A DNA stretch of 63,886 nucleotides from Collinsella sp. AF02-46-1. Its GTDB lineage: Bacteria > Actinomycetota > Coriobacteriia > Coriobacteriales > Coriobacteriaceae. Position numbers and translations under genes: made by a program. The stretch spans positions 1 to 63,886 of the forward strand of contig NZ_QSBV01000015.1 in NCBI RefSeq assembly GCF_003465825.1, given 5' to 3'. Below the pieces are notes generated by a model that saw only the letters and a program-made list of their open reading frames with translations, ran no database searches and was not told the origin of the DNA. Below are positions 53,034-61,366 of the stretch, one piece after another (within the stretch, counting starts at the first letter, position 1; every line of letters starts with the position of its first letter).

Positions 53034-53810
53034 CTAGTTCTTATCGGTCTGAGTAGAGGTAGCAGTGAAGACAACGTTAATGCGATTGGAAGCCGTCTTC
53101 AGATTCTCAAGATTGTTCGTAAAGACCTGAGCATCGTCACCATCGTAGAAGACATACATTTCAACGGTTGTCTCATCCTCGCCAATCTTATCGGCAAGCT
53201 TATGCGTGGTGTCAGAAGAGGAGACAATGCCGTCCTTATTGCAAAGCACCCAGTTCGTCCCGCTCATGACCAGCACGCGAAGCGCAGAATCAAATTTATC
53301 ATTATCGCCTGTGGCACCCGTAATTTTGGCCGAATCAACTACAAGATTGGTGAGCTCAGCGCCCTTTGAGCCAACATAAAAGGTGTTCTTTACGGCATAC
53401 TTTCCAGTAACCGCGGCGGCAGGCGTGCCGGCAGCGTCGGCGCCCTGAGCAGGAACAAGCTTGACGGTATTGTCGACCTTCAAGCCATCAGTCGCACTGG
53501 TACCGAATGCCGTATAGAAGTTAGCCAGCGTATCGTACGGAGTCGTGTCGGCGCCATTTGCCCAATGAGCCGGATAAAGCGGCGTGTTCGCAACAGAAGA
53601 ATCATCCGTGCGAAGATCCTTAGACGGTTCATTCTCATCACGAATATACATGAACGCAGAGTTCGACTGAGCAGAAATCTTACTGGTCGTTGCGTCGACC
53701 TTGTTGTTGCTCACAAACCATGCGAACGTGGCAGAGCCCAGTGCTACGGCTGCTACCAGCACCATGGCGATGGCGGCGCCCATCTGCTTTTTTAATGCCT
53801 TGGTATCCAT
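53034..53810 (-). CDS. SipW-dependent TasA-like secreted protein, putative major subunit
   Basis: A 258-residue protein: MDTKALKKQMGAAIAMVLVAAVALGSATFAWFVSNNKVDATTSKISAQ, in part, gives the basic start, helix and A-T-F-A-W-F leader end. The exterior domain is small, polar and beta rich with no cysteine near the C-terminus; the signature is degenerate (MYVFYDGDDAQVF). AAAGGGG precedes the ATG at 53810. An in-frame extension up to 54029 is the leader RNA, not protein. It is the best candidate for a self-polymerising fibre subunit because of its size, composition and long leader. Confidence 0.8.
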   Translation of the reverse strand: MDTKALKKQMGAAIAMVLVAAVALGSATFAWFVSNNKVDATTSKISAQSNSAFMYIRDENEPSKDLRTDDSSVANTPLYPAHWANGADTTPYDTLANFYTAFGTSATDGLKVDNTVKLVPAQGADAAGTPAAAVTGKYAVKNTFYVGSKGAELTNLVVDSAKITGATGDNDKFDSALRVLVMSGTNWVLCNKDGIVSSSDTTHKLADKIGEDETTVEMYVFYDGDDAQVFTNNLENLKTASNRINVVFTATSTQTDKN

Positions 53811-54209
53811 GCGGACCCCTTTCTTTCCCCATTCATCCCAGATGACCCTCGAGAAGCCCGGAAGGGGAGCCCGCGCTTTCGTGTTGGATGTTGCTTGCCC
53901 ATCCTCAAAAATTGGATTAGAGAATACCATATTTCTTACGATTTCCTTATGAGTTTTCAGCGGGCTACATTCCGGCAGATTCATGGGTCTACCTTGGGCT
54001 AGGTATGGAACTATGTAAACGCTGTTCACCTTATTTGGCCACGCGCTTCCGCTGTGTCATAAGCCTCTCTTAAGGTTTGCGGCCGCAGCGCCATGCCAGC
54101 ATATTCACACCCCTCGCCGAGCTTAGTCCCTAGCCCTTCCTTACTCGCTATACTGGTGCAGAACGTGTAAATTTTGCCTGCTTAACGGGCTATTTGTTGG
54201 GAGGGCCCC
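53811..54209. other. Divergent intergenic region; long leader of the TasA-like gene
   Basis: About 400 bp. On the minus strand a probable -10 (TATTCT near 53918-53923) would give a leader of about 100 nt with two hairpins (GGATG..CATCC, and a GC-rich one over 53855-53876). For the plus-strand gene a TATACT box lies at 54149-54154. A c-di-GMP riboswitch was looked for because of the PilZ gene nearby but its consensus is not present. Confidence 0.4.
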
Positions 54210-54719
54210 ATGGCTGCCGCCACTCAACCCAAGGGAAGCGTTTCTGCCGGATCGATCAAGCCGGTGACGCGCAAAGCCGTTCGCTGCCAGCGCGAAGTCG
54301 CCTGGCTGGTCACGCAGGCGGCCGGCAAGCTCGTCGCCAGCACCGACGACGTCAACGCGCCCACGCCCAGCTTTGTGCTGGCGGCGGCGCTGTCGTACAC
54401 CCGCGAACAGGAGCAGACCGCCCAGGACGGTGGACACGCGATTGACTACGAGGCCGTCATGAGCCCCGACCTTGCGAGCTTTTGCGCGGCCGCAGGGCTG
54501 CCCGCAGCGCCCAACGCGCTTTCGGACACGGGCTACATGTTCACCCTCTCGGGCGCGGACCTCATCCGCGACGTTTACGCCTATTGCAGCGACCTGGGCG
54601 AACGCATGGGAGACGCGGCGCAGGTCAAACCGGGCCACGCGATCAAGCTCGCGCTGCGGCTGTTCTTGCTGGATGCCGCTCGCGGCGTCACCGCCTCCAA
54701 AGACAACACTTGCGCATAG
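54210..54719 (+). CDS. Hypothetical protein
   Basis: A 169-residue mostly helical, neutral protein without membrane helix or signal peptide; I recognise no family. The ATG follows GGGAGGG closely. The C-terminal part (GHAIKLALRLFLLDAARG) is a predicted amphipathic helix. It lies between the TasA-like and PilZ units but on the opposite strand and shares a bidirectional terminator with the anchor gene. Confidence 0.7.
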   Translation: MAAATQPKGSVSAGSIKPVTRKAVRCQREVAWLVTQAAGKLVASTDDVNAPTPSFVLAAALSYTREQEQTAQDGGHAIDYEAVMSPDLASFCAAAGLPAAPNALSDTGYMFTLSGADLIRDVYAYCSDLGERMGDAAQVKPGHAIKLALRLFLLDAARGVTASKDNTCA

Positions 54720-54725
54720 CAAAAG

Positions 54726-54760
54726 CGCCGGGCCGGGAAATCGATCCCGGCCCGGCGCTT
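54726..54760. terminator. Bidirectional terminator
   Basis: GCGCCGGGCCGGGA, a short loop and TCCCGGCCCGGCGC, with A-rich and T-rich flanks, between convergent genes. Confidence 0.85.
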
Positions 54761-54767
54761 GTTCGTT

Positions 54768-55925
54768 CTACTTGTCGCCATCTTTCACGGGCGAGTTCTT
54801 TTGGTTGCGGCGGTTACTCCAGGTCACGTTGTGTTCCTTGTAGTAATCGGGCGCCTCGTTGCCGCTCGCGCTAATGGGGTCGTTGCCGGTCAGGGTGTCG
54901 GCAATATCCTGCACGAACTTAATGAACAGGCTCGAGTCGTCGGTCTCGGACGAATCAAAATCGAGACCGAACTCCACCGCGCCGCCGATGATCTTGTCCA
55001 CGCACTCCGGGTCGTCGCCGTCCAGCCAAATGACCACGGTGTACTTGTCCACGTCGCCCACGCGGAAGTTTGCGTGGCTAATGGTGGTCACCACGTCTTT
55101 GGACTCAAACGGCTCGGTGTTGGGCTCGGGGCCGCCATCGGCCCCGGCAGCCGCGTAGGTGGTGGGCTCGCCGTTGCGATACACCCGCACGCGCGCCGCC
55201 TTCTCCACGCCCTTGCTGGCGCTGACCACCTTGAGTTTGGCGCTGTAGCCCAGATCGGTCTTGCCGGCGTTGCGGATATAGAAGGTGTACGCCACGTAGT
55301 TTTTGCCGTTGTGGCTGCCGTCGATGTTGTCCAGGTTGTCGGGCAGGTCGTCGGCAGCGATATTGGTGCCGTTGTCCACGGCGTCGGCCGCCAGACGCGC
55401 GGTGGCGTTGTTAAAGTCGCCGTTGTCGGCAATGGCCACGCCGCGGCGGAACAGCTCCAGGCGGTTGAGGTTGATGGTGAAGTTGCCCATGTTTTCCTGC
55501 ATAAACGACAGGGCAAACAACACGCCAAAGGCAAGCGCCAGCACCACGAGGGCCTTTTGCAGCTTGTCCATGCGCAGCAGCGCCGTGCCGATGCGCTCCA
55601 TGCGGCGCTTGGGCATGTACATGGACACGACCGCGTTGGGGTCGATGTCGTCGAGGTCCTGGTCGGCCAGGGCCTGCTCCAGCTCCTCGATGCGTACCAC
55701 GCCGCGCAGGTCGCGCTTGGGTTTGGGCTTGCGTTTGGGCTTGGGCTTGCCGAAGCGCTTGCGGGAGGCGGGGGGCTGGTCGGGCGCGGAGTCCTCGCCG
55801 GGCGCGTCCTCGGCATTGGCGCCGGGTGCGTCTGCCGACGTGTCCTCGGCCTGGTCCTGCGCCAAATCCTCGGCCAAATCCTCGGCAGCTTGATCTTTGT
55901 TGTTGTTACGCTTGAACAGAGCCAT
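54768..55925 (-). CDS. Membrane anchor protein with the surface-system C-terminal signature
   Basis: A 385-residue protein. An acidic N-terminus (to about residue 50), a lysine-proline stretch (KRFGKPKPKRKPKPKR) and a short helical region make a cytosolic part of about 120 residues. One membrane helix (ALVVLALAFGVLFALSFM) follows, without the A-W-F leader end, so it is probably not cleaved. The exterior domain ends with VVIWLDGDDPECVDK, the signature of the TasA-like proteins. It begins 5 bp after the PilZ gene. I infer it anchors the fibre and senses PilZ from inside. Confidence 0.78.
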   Translation of the reverse strand: MALFKRNNNKDQAAEDLAEDLAQDQAEDTSADAPGANAEDAPGEDSAPDQPPASRKRFGKPKPKRKPKPKRDLRGVVRIEELEQALADQDLDDIDPNAVVSMYMPKRRMERIGTALLRMDKLQKALVVLALAFGVLFALSFMQENMGNFTINLNRLELFRRGVAIADNGDFNNATARLAADAVDNGTNIAADDLPDNLDNIDGSHNGKNYVAYTFYIRNAGKTDLGYSAKLKVVSASKGVEKAARVRVYRNGEPTTYAAAGADGGPEPNTEPFESKDVVTTISHANFRVGDVDKYTVVIWLDGDDPECVDKIIGGAVEFGLDFDSSETDDSSLFIKFVQDIADTLTGNDPISASGNEAPDYYKEHNVTWSNRRNQKNSPVKDGDK

Positions 55926-55930
55926 GGCGA

Positions 55931-56596
55931 TCAGATCTTATATTTGGTGCGAATGTAGCCGACGTATTCTTTGACGAGCTCGCGCTCCATGTCGTCGGCG
56001 TAGCGGAACTGCAGGCCGCAGACGTTGCGGTACAGGCTGCCCTTGGGCGCGCGGCGCACCCAGCACACGATGCCCAGCTGCTCGGGCAGCTCGTGGCGCT
56101 CGCCCTGCAGGCGAATCGTGGGCATTTGCACGGACAGGGCCTCGCCCACGTCGGGATAATCGTTGAGGTAGACGGCCAGGCCGCCGGCCGAGACGTCGAT
56201 GGTCATGGCGTCCTCGGGCTCGGTGGTCGGCGCGTTGTCGCGCTGGTAGGTCAGGCGCATGGCGACCTTAAAACGCTCGTCGCGGCGCTTGACAAAGGTG
56301 CGCTGCTCGGCGACTTTACGCATTTTCCAGTAGGTGCGGATGCCCTTTTTCTCGACCGACTCGGGGTAGCCGGCGAGCACGAACGTTTCCTCGCCCACTT
56401 TGTATTGCAGCAGCAGCTTTTGGTTTTCGTCCATGAGCAGCGGTTTGCCGGCGAGCATGGGCGCGCTCATAAGAAAGTACGCCTCGTCCAGGTCCCCTTT
56501 GTACGTGGCGAGCATGTTGAAGTCGGTTTTTTGGCCCATGGGCACGTCGAATGCCACCTGAAGCTTGGTCCCCGGCGTTATCTGTTGCTCTGCCAT
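55931..56596 (-). CDS. PilZ domain protein, predicted c-di-GMP receptor
   Basis: A 221-residue cytosolic protein. Residues 1-98 form an N-terminal YcgR-like beta domain. The PilZ domain follows with the switch R104-x-x-x-R108 (KRRDERF) and D134-V-S-A-G-G (DxSxxG), both intact for c-di-GMP binding. The ATG at 56596 has GGGGGAG upstream; a longer frame has none. It is in operon with the anchor gene, linking c-di-GMP to the surface system. Confidence 0.92.
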   Translation of the reverse strand: MAEQQITPGTKLQVAFDVPMGQKTDFNMLATYKGDLDEAYFLMSAPMLAGKPLLMDENQKLLLQYKVGEETFVLAGYPESVEKKGIRTYWKMRKVAEQRTFVKRRDERFKVAMRLTYQRDNAPTTEPEDAMTIDVSAGGLAVYLNDYPDVGEALSVQMPTIRLQGERHELPEQLGIVCWVRRAPKGSLYRNVCGLQFRYADDMERELVKEYVGYIRTKYKI

Positions 56597-56840
56597 GTAT
56601 TCTCCCCCAGTCGCGGGCGCCGATATCATCGTCGTGCGCGATGCACATTGGGCTATTGTAACTGCTTTGCCGCAGGTTTCGATGTGCGGTGCGTGAAATG
56701 GCGGGATGCGGGACACGTGGGGCCTATGCCCAATCCGCCGGCATCGTCTCCAGTTCGCCGCAGAGCCGCGGCCCCATATGGGTATACTCTCGAGGATTCG
56801 ACTCGATTCGCCCCCGTTGGGGCGTCAAAGGAGACTGCAT

Positions 56841-59800
56841 ATGTCCACTACCTCAACCGACCCGCGCGCCGCTGCCGCCGCGCTGCTGGTGCCCGGAACC
56901 ACCTGCCACGGCTTTACCGTCGAACGCCGCGAGACCGTGCCCGAGCTCGACGCAGACGCTTACGTGCTGCGCCACACCGCCTCGGGCGCTCGCCTGCTGC
57001 ACCTAGCGTGCGACGACGAAAACAAGGCCTTTGCCATTGGCTTTAAGACGCCGCCGGCCGATTCCACCGGCGTGTTCCATATTCTTGAGCACTCGGTGCT
57101 GTGCGGATCGGCCAAGTTCCCCGTCAAGGAGCCGTTTGTCGATCTGATCAAGAGCTCCATGCAGACGTTCCTCAACGCCATGACCTACCCCGACAAGACC
57201 ATCTACCCCGTTGCCACCACCAACGAGCAGGACCTGTACAACCTGATGGACGTGTACCTGGACGCGGTGTTCAACCCGGCCATCTATACCAAGCCCACCA
57301 TTTTTGAGCAGGAGGGCTGGCACTACGAGCTGGACCTGCCGGAGGGCGTCGAGGGCGAGGGCGGCGACAGCTCCGCGAGCCTGCGCGAGGGCACGCTGCA
57401 CTATAACGGCGTGGTGTTCAACGAGATGAAGGGCGCGCTGTCCGACCCCATGAGCGTGCTGGACGACGCCGTCAACGCCGCGCTCTATCCCGACACCGCC
57501 TATGCGCACGAGAGCGGCGGTGACCCGCGCGCGATTCCCGCGCTCACCTACGAGCAGTTCTTGGACACGCACGCGCGCCACTACAATCCTTCCAACTCTT
57601 ATATAACGCTCTACGGCGACCTAGATGTGGACCGCGCCCTTGCCTTTTTGGACGAGCGCTATCTGTCGCAGTCGAGTGCCGCAAGCCGTCGCATGGACGC
57701 CGCCGTTGCCGCCGGCGAGGACCCGTCCGCGCTGGCGCCCAATCCGCTGGACGTGCAGGCGCCTGCGACCTGCGAGTATAAGCGCGTCGAGATGGCCACC
57801 ACGCCCGAGAACGCCCTGGTGGGCCTGGGCCTGGTACTGGGCAGCGCGCTCGACCGCAAGCGTACGATCGCGGCGGATATCCTGTTCGAGACGCTGCTGG
57901 GCTCCAACGAAGCGCCGGTTAAGAAGGCCATTCTGGCCGCCGGCCTGGGCGGCAACGTGGTGAGCTACACCGCGGCCGAGAGCCTGCAGCCCTACGAGCT
58001 CATCATGCTGCAAAACGCGCAGCCCGGCGTGGCGCGCGAGCTGCGTCGTGTGTTCCAGAACGCCTGCCGCGACCTGTGCGAACACGGCGTTCCGCGCGAG
58101 CGCCTGGAAGCCATTATCAGCAGCAACGAATACGACCTGCGCCAGCGCGACTACGGTATCGCCGACGGCGTGGCCATTGCGTGCGACGCGCTGAGCACCT
58201 GGCTCTACGATGACGACGCCGCGACGCTAGCACTCAAGTACGGCCCGGTGTACGAGGAGCTGCGTGGCGAGCTGGACGGCAGCTACTTTGAGGACCTGCT
58301 GCGCGAGCTGGTTCTGGAAAACGACCACATGGCGCTGGTCGAGCTGGTGCCGGTGGACGCCGCCGAGGGCGCAGAGGGTGCCGAGGCTGCCGAGCTGGCA
58401 GCCAAGCGCGATGCCATGACCGATGCCGAGCTGGCCGATGTGGTCGAGCGCACGGCCGCACTGCGTGCCGCGCAGGAGGCCGAGGACACACCCGAGGCCA
58501 AGGCCACGCTACCGCGCCTCCGCGTATCCGACATTGGCGAGGCGCGCCCCGAGCCGCCGCTCGTTGTGGACACGACCGCGCCCATCCCCTGTCTGCGCCA
58601 CGGCATCCCCACCAACCGCCTGGCCTACGCCATGCAGTATTTCGACCTGAGCTGCGTCGCGTTTGAGGACCTGCCTTATGTGGCACTGCTCTGCCGCCTG
58701 CTTAAGCAGCTGCCCACGCGCGAGCACTCGGCCGAGGAACTCGACAACTTGCTTGCCGGCAAGCTGGGCTTTTTGAGCTTTACGACCGAGGTCATGACCC
58801 AGCCCGACGTGGACGGCGTGCGCCCCTACCTGCTGGTGAGCGCCGGCGCTCTGTCCGAGAAGATCGATGCGCTGGCAAGCCTGCCGCGCGAGGTGTGGTC
58901 GAGCACACTGCTGGCGGACGCCGACGCCGACCGCGTGCGAGACGTGCTCACACAGATTCGCATTGGGCTTGAGCAGGGCTTTATCAACAACGGCCACTCG
59001 GCGGCGCTCGGTCGCGCGATGAGCTACAGCTCGCCTTCGGCCGTGGTGCGCGAGCAGCTTTCGGGCGTGGATTTCTACCTGTTCCTGCGCGATCTGCTCG
59101 AGCACTTTGACGAGCGACTGGACGACCTGCGCGCCAAGCTTGCCGAGCTGGCGGGCCGCATCTTTGTGGCCGATGGCTGCCTGGCGAGCTTTACCGGCAG
59201 CGACGATGACTTTAACGCGTACTGGACCGCCGCGGGTGATCTGGGGCTGGGCGCGGGCGCTGGCGACGGCGCCGCCAGCCGCGACGCGCTCGTGGTGCCG
59301 ACGCCGCGTGACCGCCACGAGGCCTTTGTCATCCCCAGCGACATCTGCTTTGCGGCAAGCGCGTGCGACCCACGTCGCTTGGGGCTTGACGTGACGGGCG
59401 CCTGGGCGGTTGCCGCCAACGCACTCTCCTACGACTATCTGTGGAACGAGATCCGCGTTAAGGGCGGCGCGTACGGCTGCGGATTCCGCGCGGCCGGCGA
59501 GCGTCAGACGGCGTTCTACACCTACCGCGACCCGGCGATCGACCCCTCGATTGAGCGCGTGGCGCGCGCAGGCGAATGGCTCGGCAGCTTTGAGCCCGAC
59601 GAGGCCGCCTTTGAGGGCTTTATCGTGAGCTGCGTGAGCGGCATGGACGCGCCGGTGAAGCCCTACGCGCTCACCAAGCGCCGCAACACGACCTACCTGG
59701 CCGGGCTCGATCCGCATGCGCGCGAGGAGCGCCGCGCCCAGATGCTCGCCGCCACGCCCGGTGAACTGCGCTCGCTCGGCGCCGACGTGACGCGCATCGC

Positions 59801-59888
59801 AGCCGAGTCGCCAACCTGCGTCTTTGGCGGCCGAGACGTCATCGCCAAGAGCAACGCTGGTTTCAACGTCATCGACCTGCTCGCCTAA
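56841..59888 (+). CDS. M16C family zinc metalloprotease (presequence-protease-like)
   Basis: A 1015-residue two-half metalloprotease of the PreP/Cym1 type. The inverted zinc motif HILEH (HxxEH) is near residue 85 in GVFHILEHSVLCGS, with downstream E in FNEMKGALSD. The clamshell second half has KGGAYGCGF near residue 880. Bacterial members degrade peptides in the cytosol; no signal peptide is seen. AAAGGAGA lies 9 bases before the ATG and a TATACT box near 56781-56786 is a likely -10. A 45-codon upstream extension was rejected. Confidence 0.94.
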   Translation: MSTTSTDPRAAAAALLVPGTTCHGFTVERRETVPELDADAYVLRHTASGARLLHLACDDENKAFAIGFKTPPADSTGVFHILEHSVLCGSAKFPVKEPFVDLIKSSMQTFLNAMTYPDKTIYPVATTNEQDLYNLMDVYLDAVFNPAIYTKPTIFEQEGWHYELDLPEGVEGEGGDSSASLREGTLHYNGVVFNEMKGALSDPMSVLDDAVNAALYPDTAYAHESGGDPRAIPALTYEQFLDTHARHYNPSNSYITLYGDLDVDRALAFLDERYLSQSSAASRRMDAAVAAGEDPSALAPNPLDVQAPATCEYKRVEMATTPENALVGLGLVLGSALDRKRTIAADILFETLLGSNEAPVKKAILAAGLGGNVVSYTAAESLQPYELIMLQNAQPGVARELRRVFQNACRDLCEHGVPRERLEAIISSNEYDLRQRDYGIADGVAIACDALSTWLYDDDAATLALKYGPVYEELRGELDGSYFEDLLRELVLENDHMALVELVPVDAAEGAEGAEAAELAAKRDAMTDAELADVVERTAALRAAQEAEDTPEAKATLPRLRVSDIGEARPEPPLVVDTTAPIPCLRHGIPTNRLAYAMQYFDLSCVAFEDLPYVALLCRLLKQLPTREHSAEELDNLLAGKLGFLSFTTEVMTQPDVDGVRPYLLVSAGALSEKIDALASLPREVWSSTLLADADADRVRDVLTQIRIGLEQGFINNGHSAALGRAMSYSSPSAVVREQLSGVDFYLFLRDLLEHFDERLDDLRAKLAELAGRIFVADGCLASFTGSDDDFNAYWTAAGDLGLGAGAGDGAASRDALVVPTPRDRHEAFVIPSDICFAASACDPRRLGLDVTGAWAVAANALSYDYLWNEIRVKGGAYGCGFRAAGERQTAFYTYRDPAIDPSIERVARAGEWLGSFEPDEAAFEGFIVSCVSGMDAPVKPYALTKRRNTTYLAGLDPHAREERRAQMLAATPGELRSLGADVTRIAAESPTCVFGGRDVIAKSNAGFNVIDLLA

Positions 59889-59910
59889 CCACCAAAGGTA
59901 GATTTTTGGG

Positions 59911-59945
59911 ACCACCACAAAGGGGACAGGCACCTTTGTGGTGGT
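59911..59945. repeat. Hairpin with GGGACAGG-type loop, copy 1
   Basis: ACCACCACAAAGG and CCTTTGTGGTGGT (13 bp, perfect) enclose GGACAGGCA. It is preceded by GGTAGATTTTTGGG, which recurs at 62376-62390. A related hairpin is at 60642-60689. Confidence 0.8.
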
Positions 59946-60007
59946 TCGAACACTTGTTCTATACGTACATGTGTTCTATAGTATCGGTGTTTGCATCGGA
60001 CTAAAAT

Positions 60008-60028
60008 TGCAACTAGAATATAGTTGCA
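60008..60028. promoter_or_regulatory. Operator-like palindrome before hicAB
   Basis: TGCAACTA, five bases, TAGTTGCA, 14 bp before the hicA start and spanning its probable promoter; likely the HicB autoregulation site. Two TGTTCTATA-type repeats lie further upstream (59954-59980). Confidence 0.6.
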
Positions 60029-60042
60029 GAATGTGAGGCAGG

Positions 60043-60306
60043 ATGACTCGAGCCGATAAACTCATCGCCCAACTATTTAGCTGCCCTTCGACGTATCGGT
60101 ATACCGATTTTTTAAAAGTCATGGCTTCATATGGCTTTGAAATGGACAGCAAAGGCAAGACATCCGGATCGCGCGTTCGCTTCTACAGGCCATCAGATGG
60201 CAGGATGTTCGTGATGCATGCGCCTCATCCATCTGATGAATTGACAGCGGGGACCATTCGAAACATTGTTCGATTTCTGCAAGATGTCGGAGGTAGTCAT
60301 GAGTAA
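60043..60306 (+). CDS. hicA: HicA-type toxin (mRNA interferase)
   Basis: An 87-residue basic protein of the HicA double-stranded RNA-binding-like fold. TDFLKVMASYGFEMDSKGKTSGSRVRFYRPSDGRMFVMHAPHPSDELTAGTIRNIVRFL (in parts) has the conserved helix, G-S-x-x glycine-serine loop and the M-x-x-H/HAPHP region where the catalytic histidine lies. The usual catalytic His in 'G-S-H' is replaced by arginine-bearing GSRVRF; H at MHAPH may serve. GTGAGG lies upstream. The stop overlaps hicB by 8 bp. Confidence 0.87.
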   Translation: MTRADKLIAQLFSCPSTYRYTDFLKVMASYGFEMDSKGKTSGSRVRFYRPSDGRMFVMHAPHPSDELTAGTIRNIVRFLQDVGGSHE

Positions 60307-60628
60307 CGTTTTGGCATACAAGGGTTATTTCGCCCCAGTCGAGTTCGATGCCGAACAGCATGTGCTAACAGGTATGGTCGCCGGCATTAGGGACGCAATC
60401 GTATTTGAGGGCTCCACGGCTGACGAAGTTGAGCAATGCTTCCACGACGCCGTCGACGATTACCTTGAGTTTTGCGCCGAGAAGGGCAAGGAGCCCGAGC
60501 GCGCTTTTAAAGGCTCGTTCAACGTAAGAACGGGCTCCGAACTCCACAAGCAGGCAGCGCTGGCAGCGGCAAAGAAGGGTGAGTCACTCAATAAGTTTGT
60601 GACCGAAGCAATCGCTGCCGCGCTATAG
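60299..60628 (+). CDS. hicB: HicB-type antitoxin
   Basis: A 109-residue protein: the partial RNase H-like fold starts YKGYFAPVEFDAEQHVLTGMVAGIRDAIVFEGSTADEVEQCFHDAVDDYLEFC, in parts, and ends with a ribbon-helix-helix segment (GSFNVRTGSELHKQAALAAAKKGESLNKFVTEAI) for operator binding. GGAGG precedes the ATG, which overlaps the hicA stop. Toxin-first order matches hicAB. Confidence 0.92.
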   Translation: MSNVLAYKGYFAPVEFDAEQHVLTGMVAGIRDAIVFEGSTADEVEQCFHDAVDDYLEFCAEKGKEPERAFKGSFNVRTGSELHKQAALAAAKKGESLNKFVTEAIAAAL

Positions 60629-60641
60629 CGTTAACGCATGG

Positions 60642-60689
60642 GCCCAAACCACCACAACGGGGACAGGCGCCTTTGTGGTGGTTTTGGGC
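60642..60689. repeat. Hairpin with GGGACAGG-type loop, copy 2
   Basis: GCCCAAACCACCACAA and TTGTGGTGGTTTTGGGC flank CGGGGACAGGCGCC. It follows hicB and may act as a terminator. Confidence 0.75.
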
Positions 60690-60714
60690 TGTCATTATCG
60701 CGTTTGCCCAGATA

Positions 60715-60753
60715 AAACCTGCCAAAATAAACCTGTCCCTTTTTGGCAGGTTT
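60715..60753. repeat. Hairpin with CCTGTCCC loop, unrelated stem
   Basis: AAACCTGCCAAAA and TTTTGGCAGGTTT (13 bp, perfect) flank a loop containing CCTGTCCC, the complement of the GGGACAGG seen in the two other hairpins. Confidence 0.75.
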
Positions 60754-60769
60754 GCTAGAGGAGGCTGGG

Positions 60770-61366
60770 ATGGATAAGGCTGAGTTGCGACGGGCGGTAA
60801 TTGCTCGGCGCGATGCGATTGATTTGGATGTGCGGGCGGCGAAGTCTGCCGTTATCTGTACGCGGCTGGTTGAGCTGTTGGATCGCTTGGGCGCCACAGC
60901 ACCGCACACCGTTGCCGTCTATGCCGCGATGGGTTCCGAGGTCGACCCTGCCGCGTTTGTCGCTGCGGCCGCCATGCGCGGCTGGCGCGTAGCCTATCCG
61001 TGCATGCTCTCGGCAGCCGAAGCCACAGCTTGTGGCCAGCGCATGTGCATGCGGGCAGTTGCCGTCGACGATGCGTCCGCGGCTCCGTTTATCGCCCACC
61101 CCACGCGGGCCTTCGCCGCCACGGACATTGACAGCGACCGCTTCCCCATCGTGCCTGCCGAGGCTCTCAACATGATCGTCGTGCCGCTCGTGGCCTTCGA
61201 CCACACCGGCGCGCGCCTAGGCTACGGTGGCGGTTGCTACGACCGCTACCTGCCCATGCTCTCGCCCGCATGTCAAATCATCGGCATCGCCTTTGATGAG
61301 CAGCGTGTCGACCACGTTCCCGCCGACGCCCACGACCTGCCGCTGTCCCACATCATCAGTGCCTAA
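60770..61366 (+). CDS. 5-formyltetrahydrofolate cyclo-ligase
   Basis: A 198-residue enzyme converting 5-formyl-THF to 5,10-methenyl-THF with [20 protein letters not shown] at the N-terminus, [19 protein letters not shown], and the signature [14 protein letters not shown] near residue 150 with the following IGIAFDEQ. Length normal. GAGGAGG precedes the ATG at 60770. It overlaps the end of convergent metA by 4 bp. Confidence 0.94.
   Translation: MDKAELRRAVIARRDAIDLDVRAAKSAVICTRLVELLDRLGATAPHTVAVYAAMGSEVDPAAFVAAAAMRGWRVAYPCMLSAAEATACGQRMCMRAVAVDDASAAPFIAHPTRAFAATDIDSDRFPIVPAEALNMIVVPLVAFDHTGARLGYGGGCYDRYLPMLSPACQIIGIAFDEQRVDHVPADAHDLPLSHIISA

Noticed and set aside
53811..53960. Possible c-di-GMP riboswitch before the TasA-like gene
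   Set aside because: A GGGCAAGCAA string looked promising, but the remaining conserved GEMM positions and tetraloop receptor are absent.
53811..54029. N-terminal extension of the TasA-like protein up to 54029
   Set aside because: The extension would put 73 polar residues before the leader helix, and a good ribosome binding site lies before the ATG at 53810.
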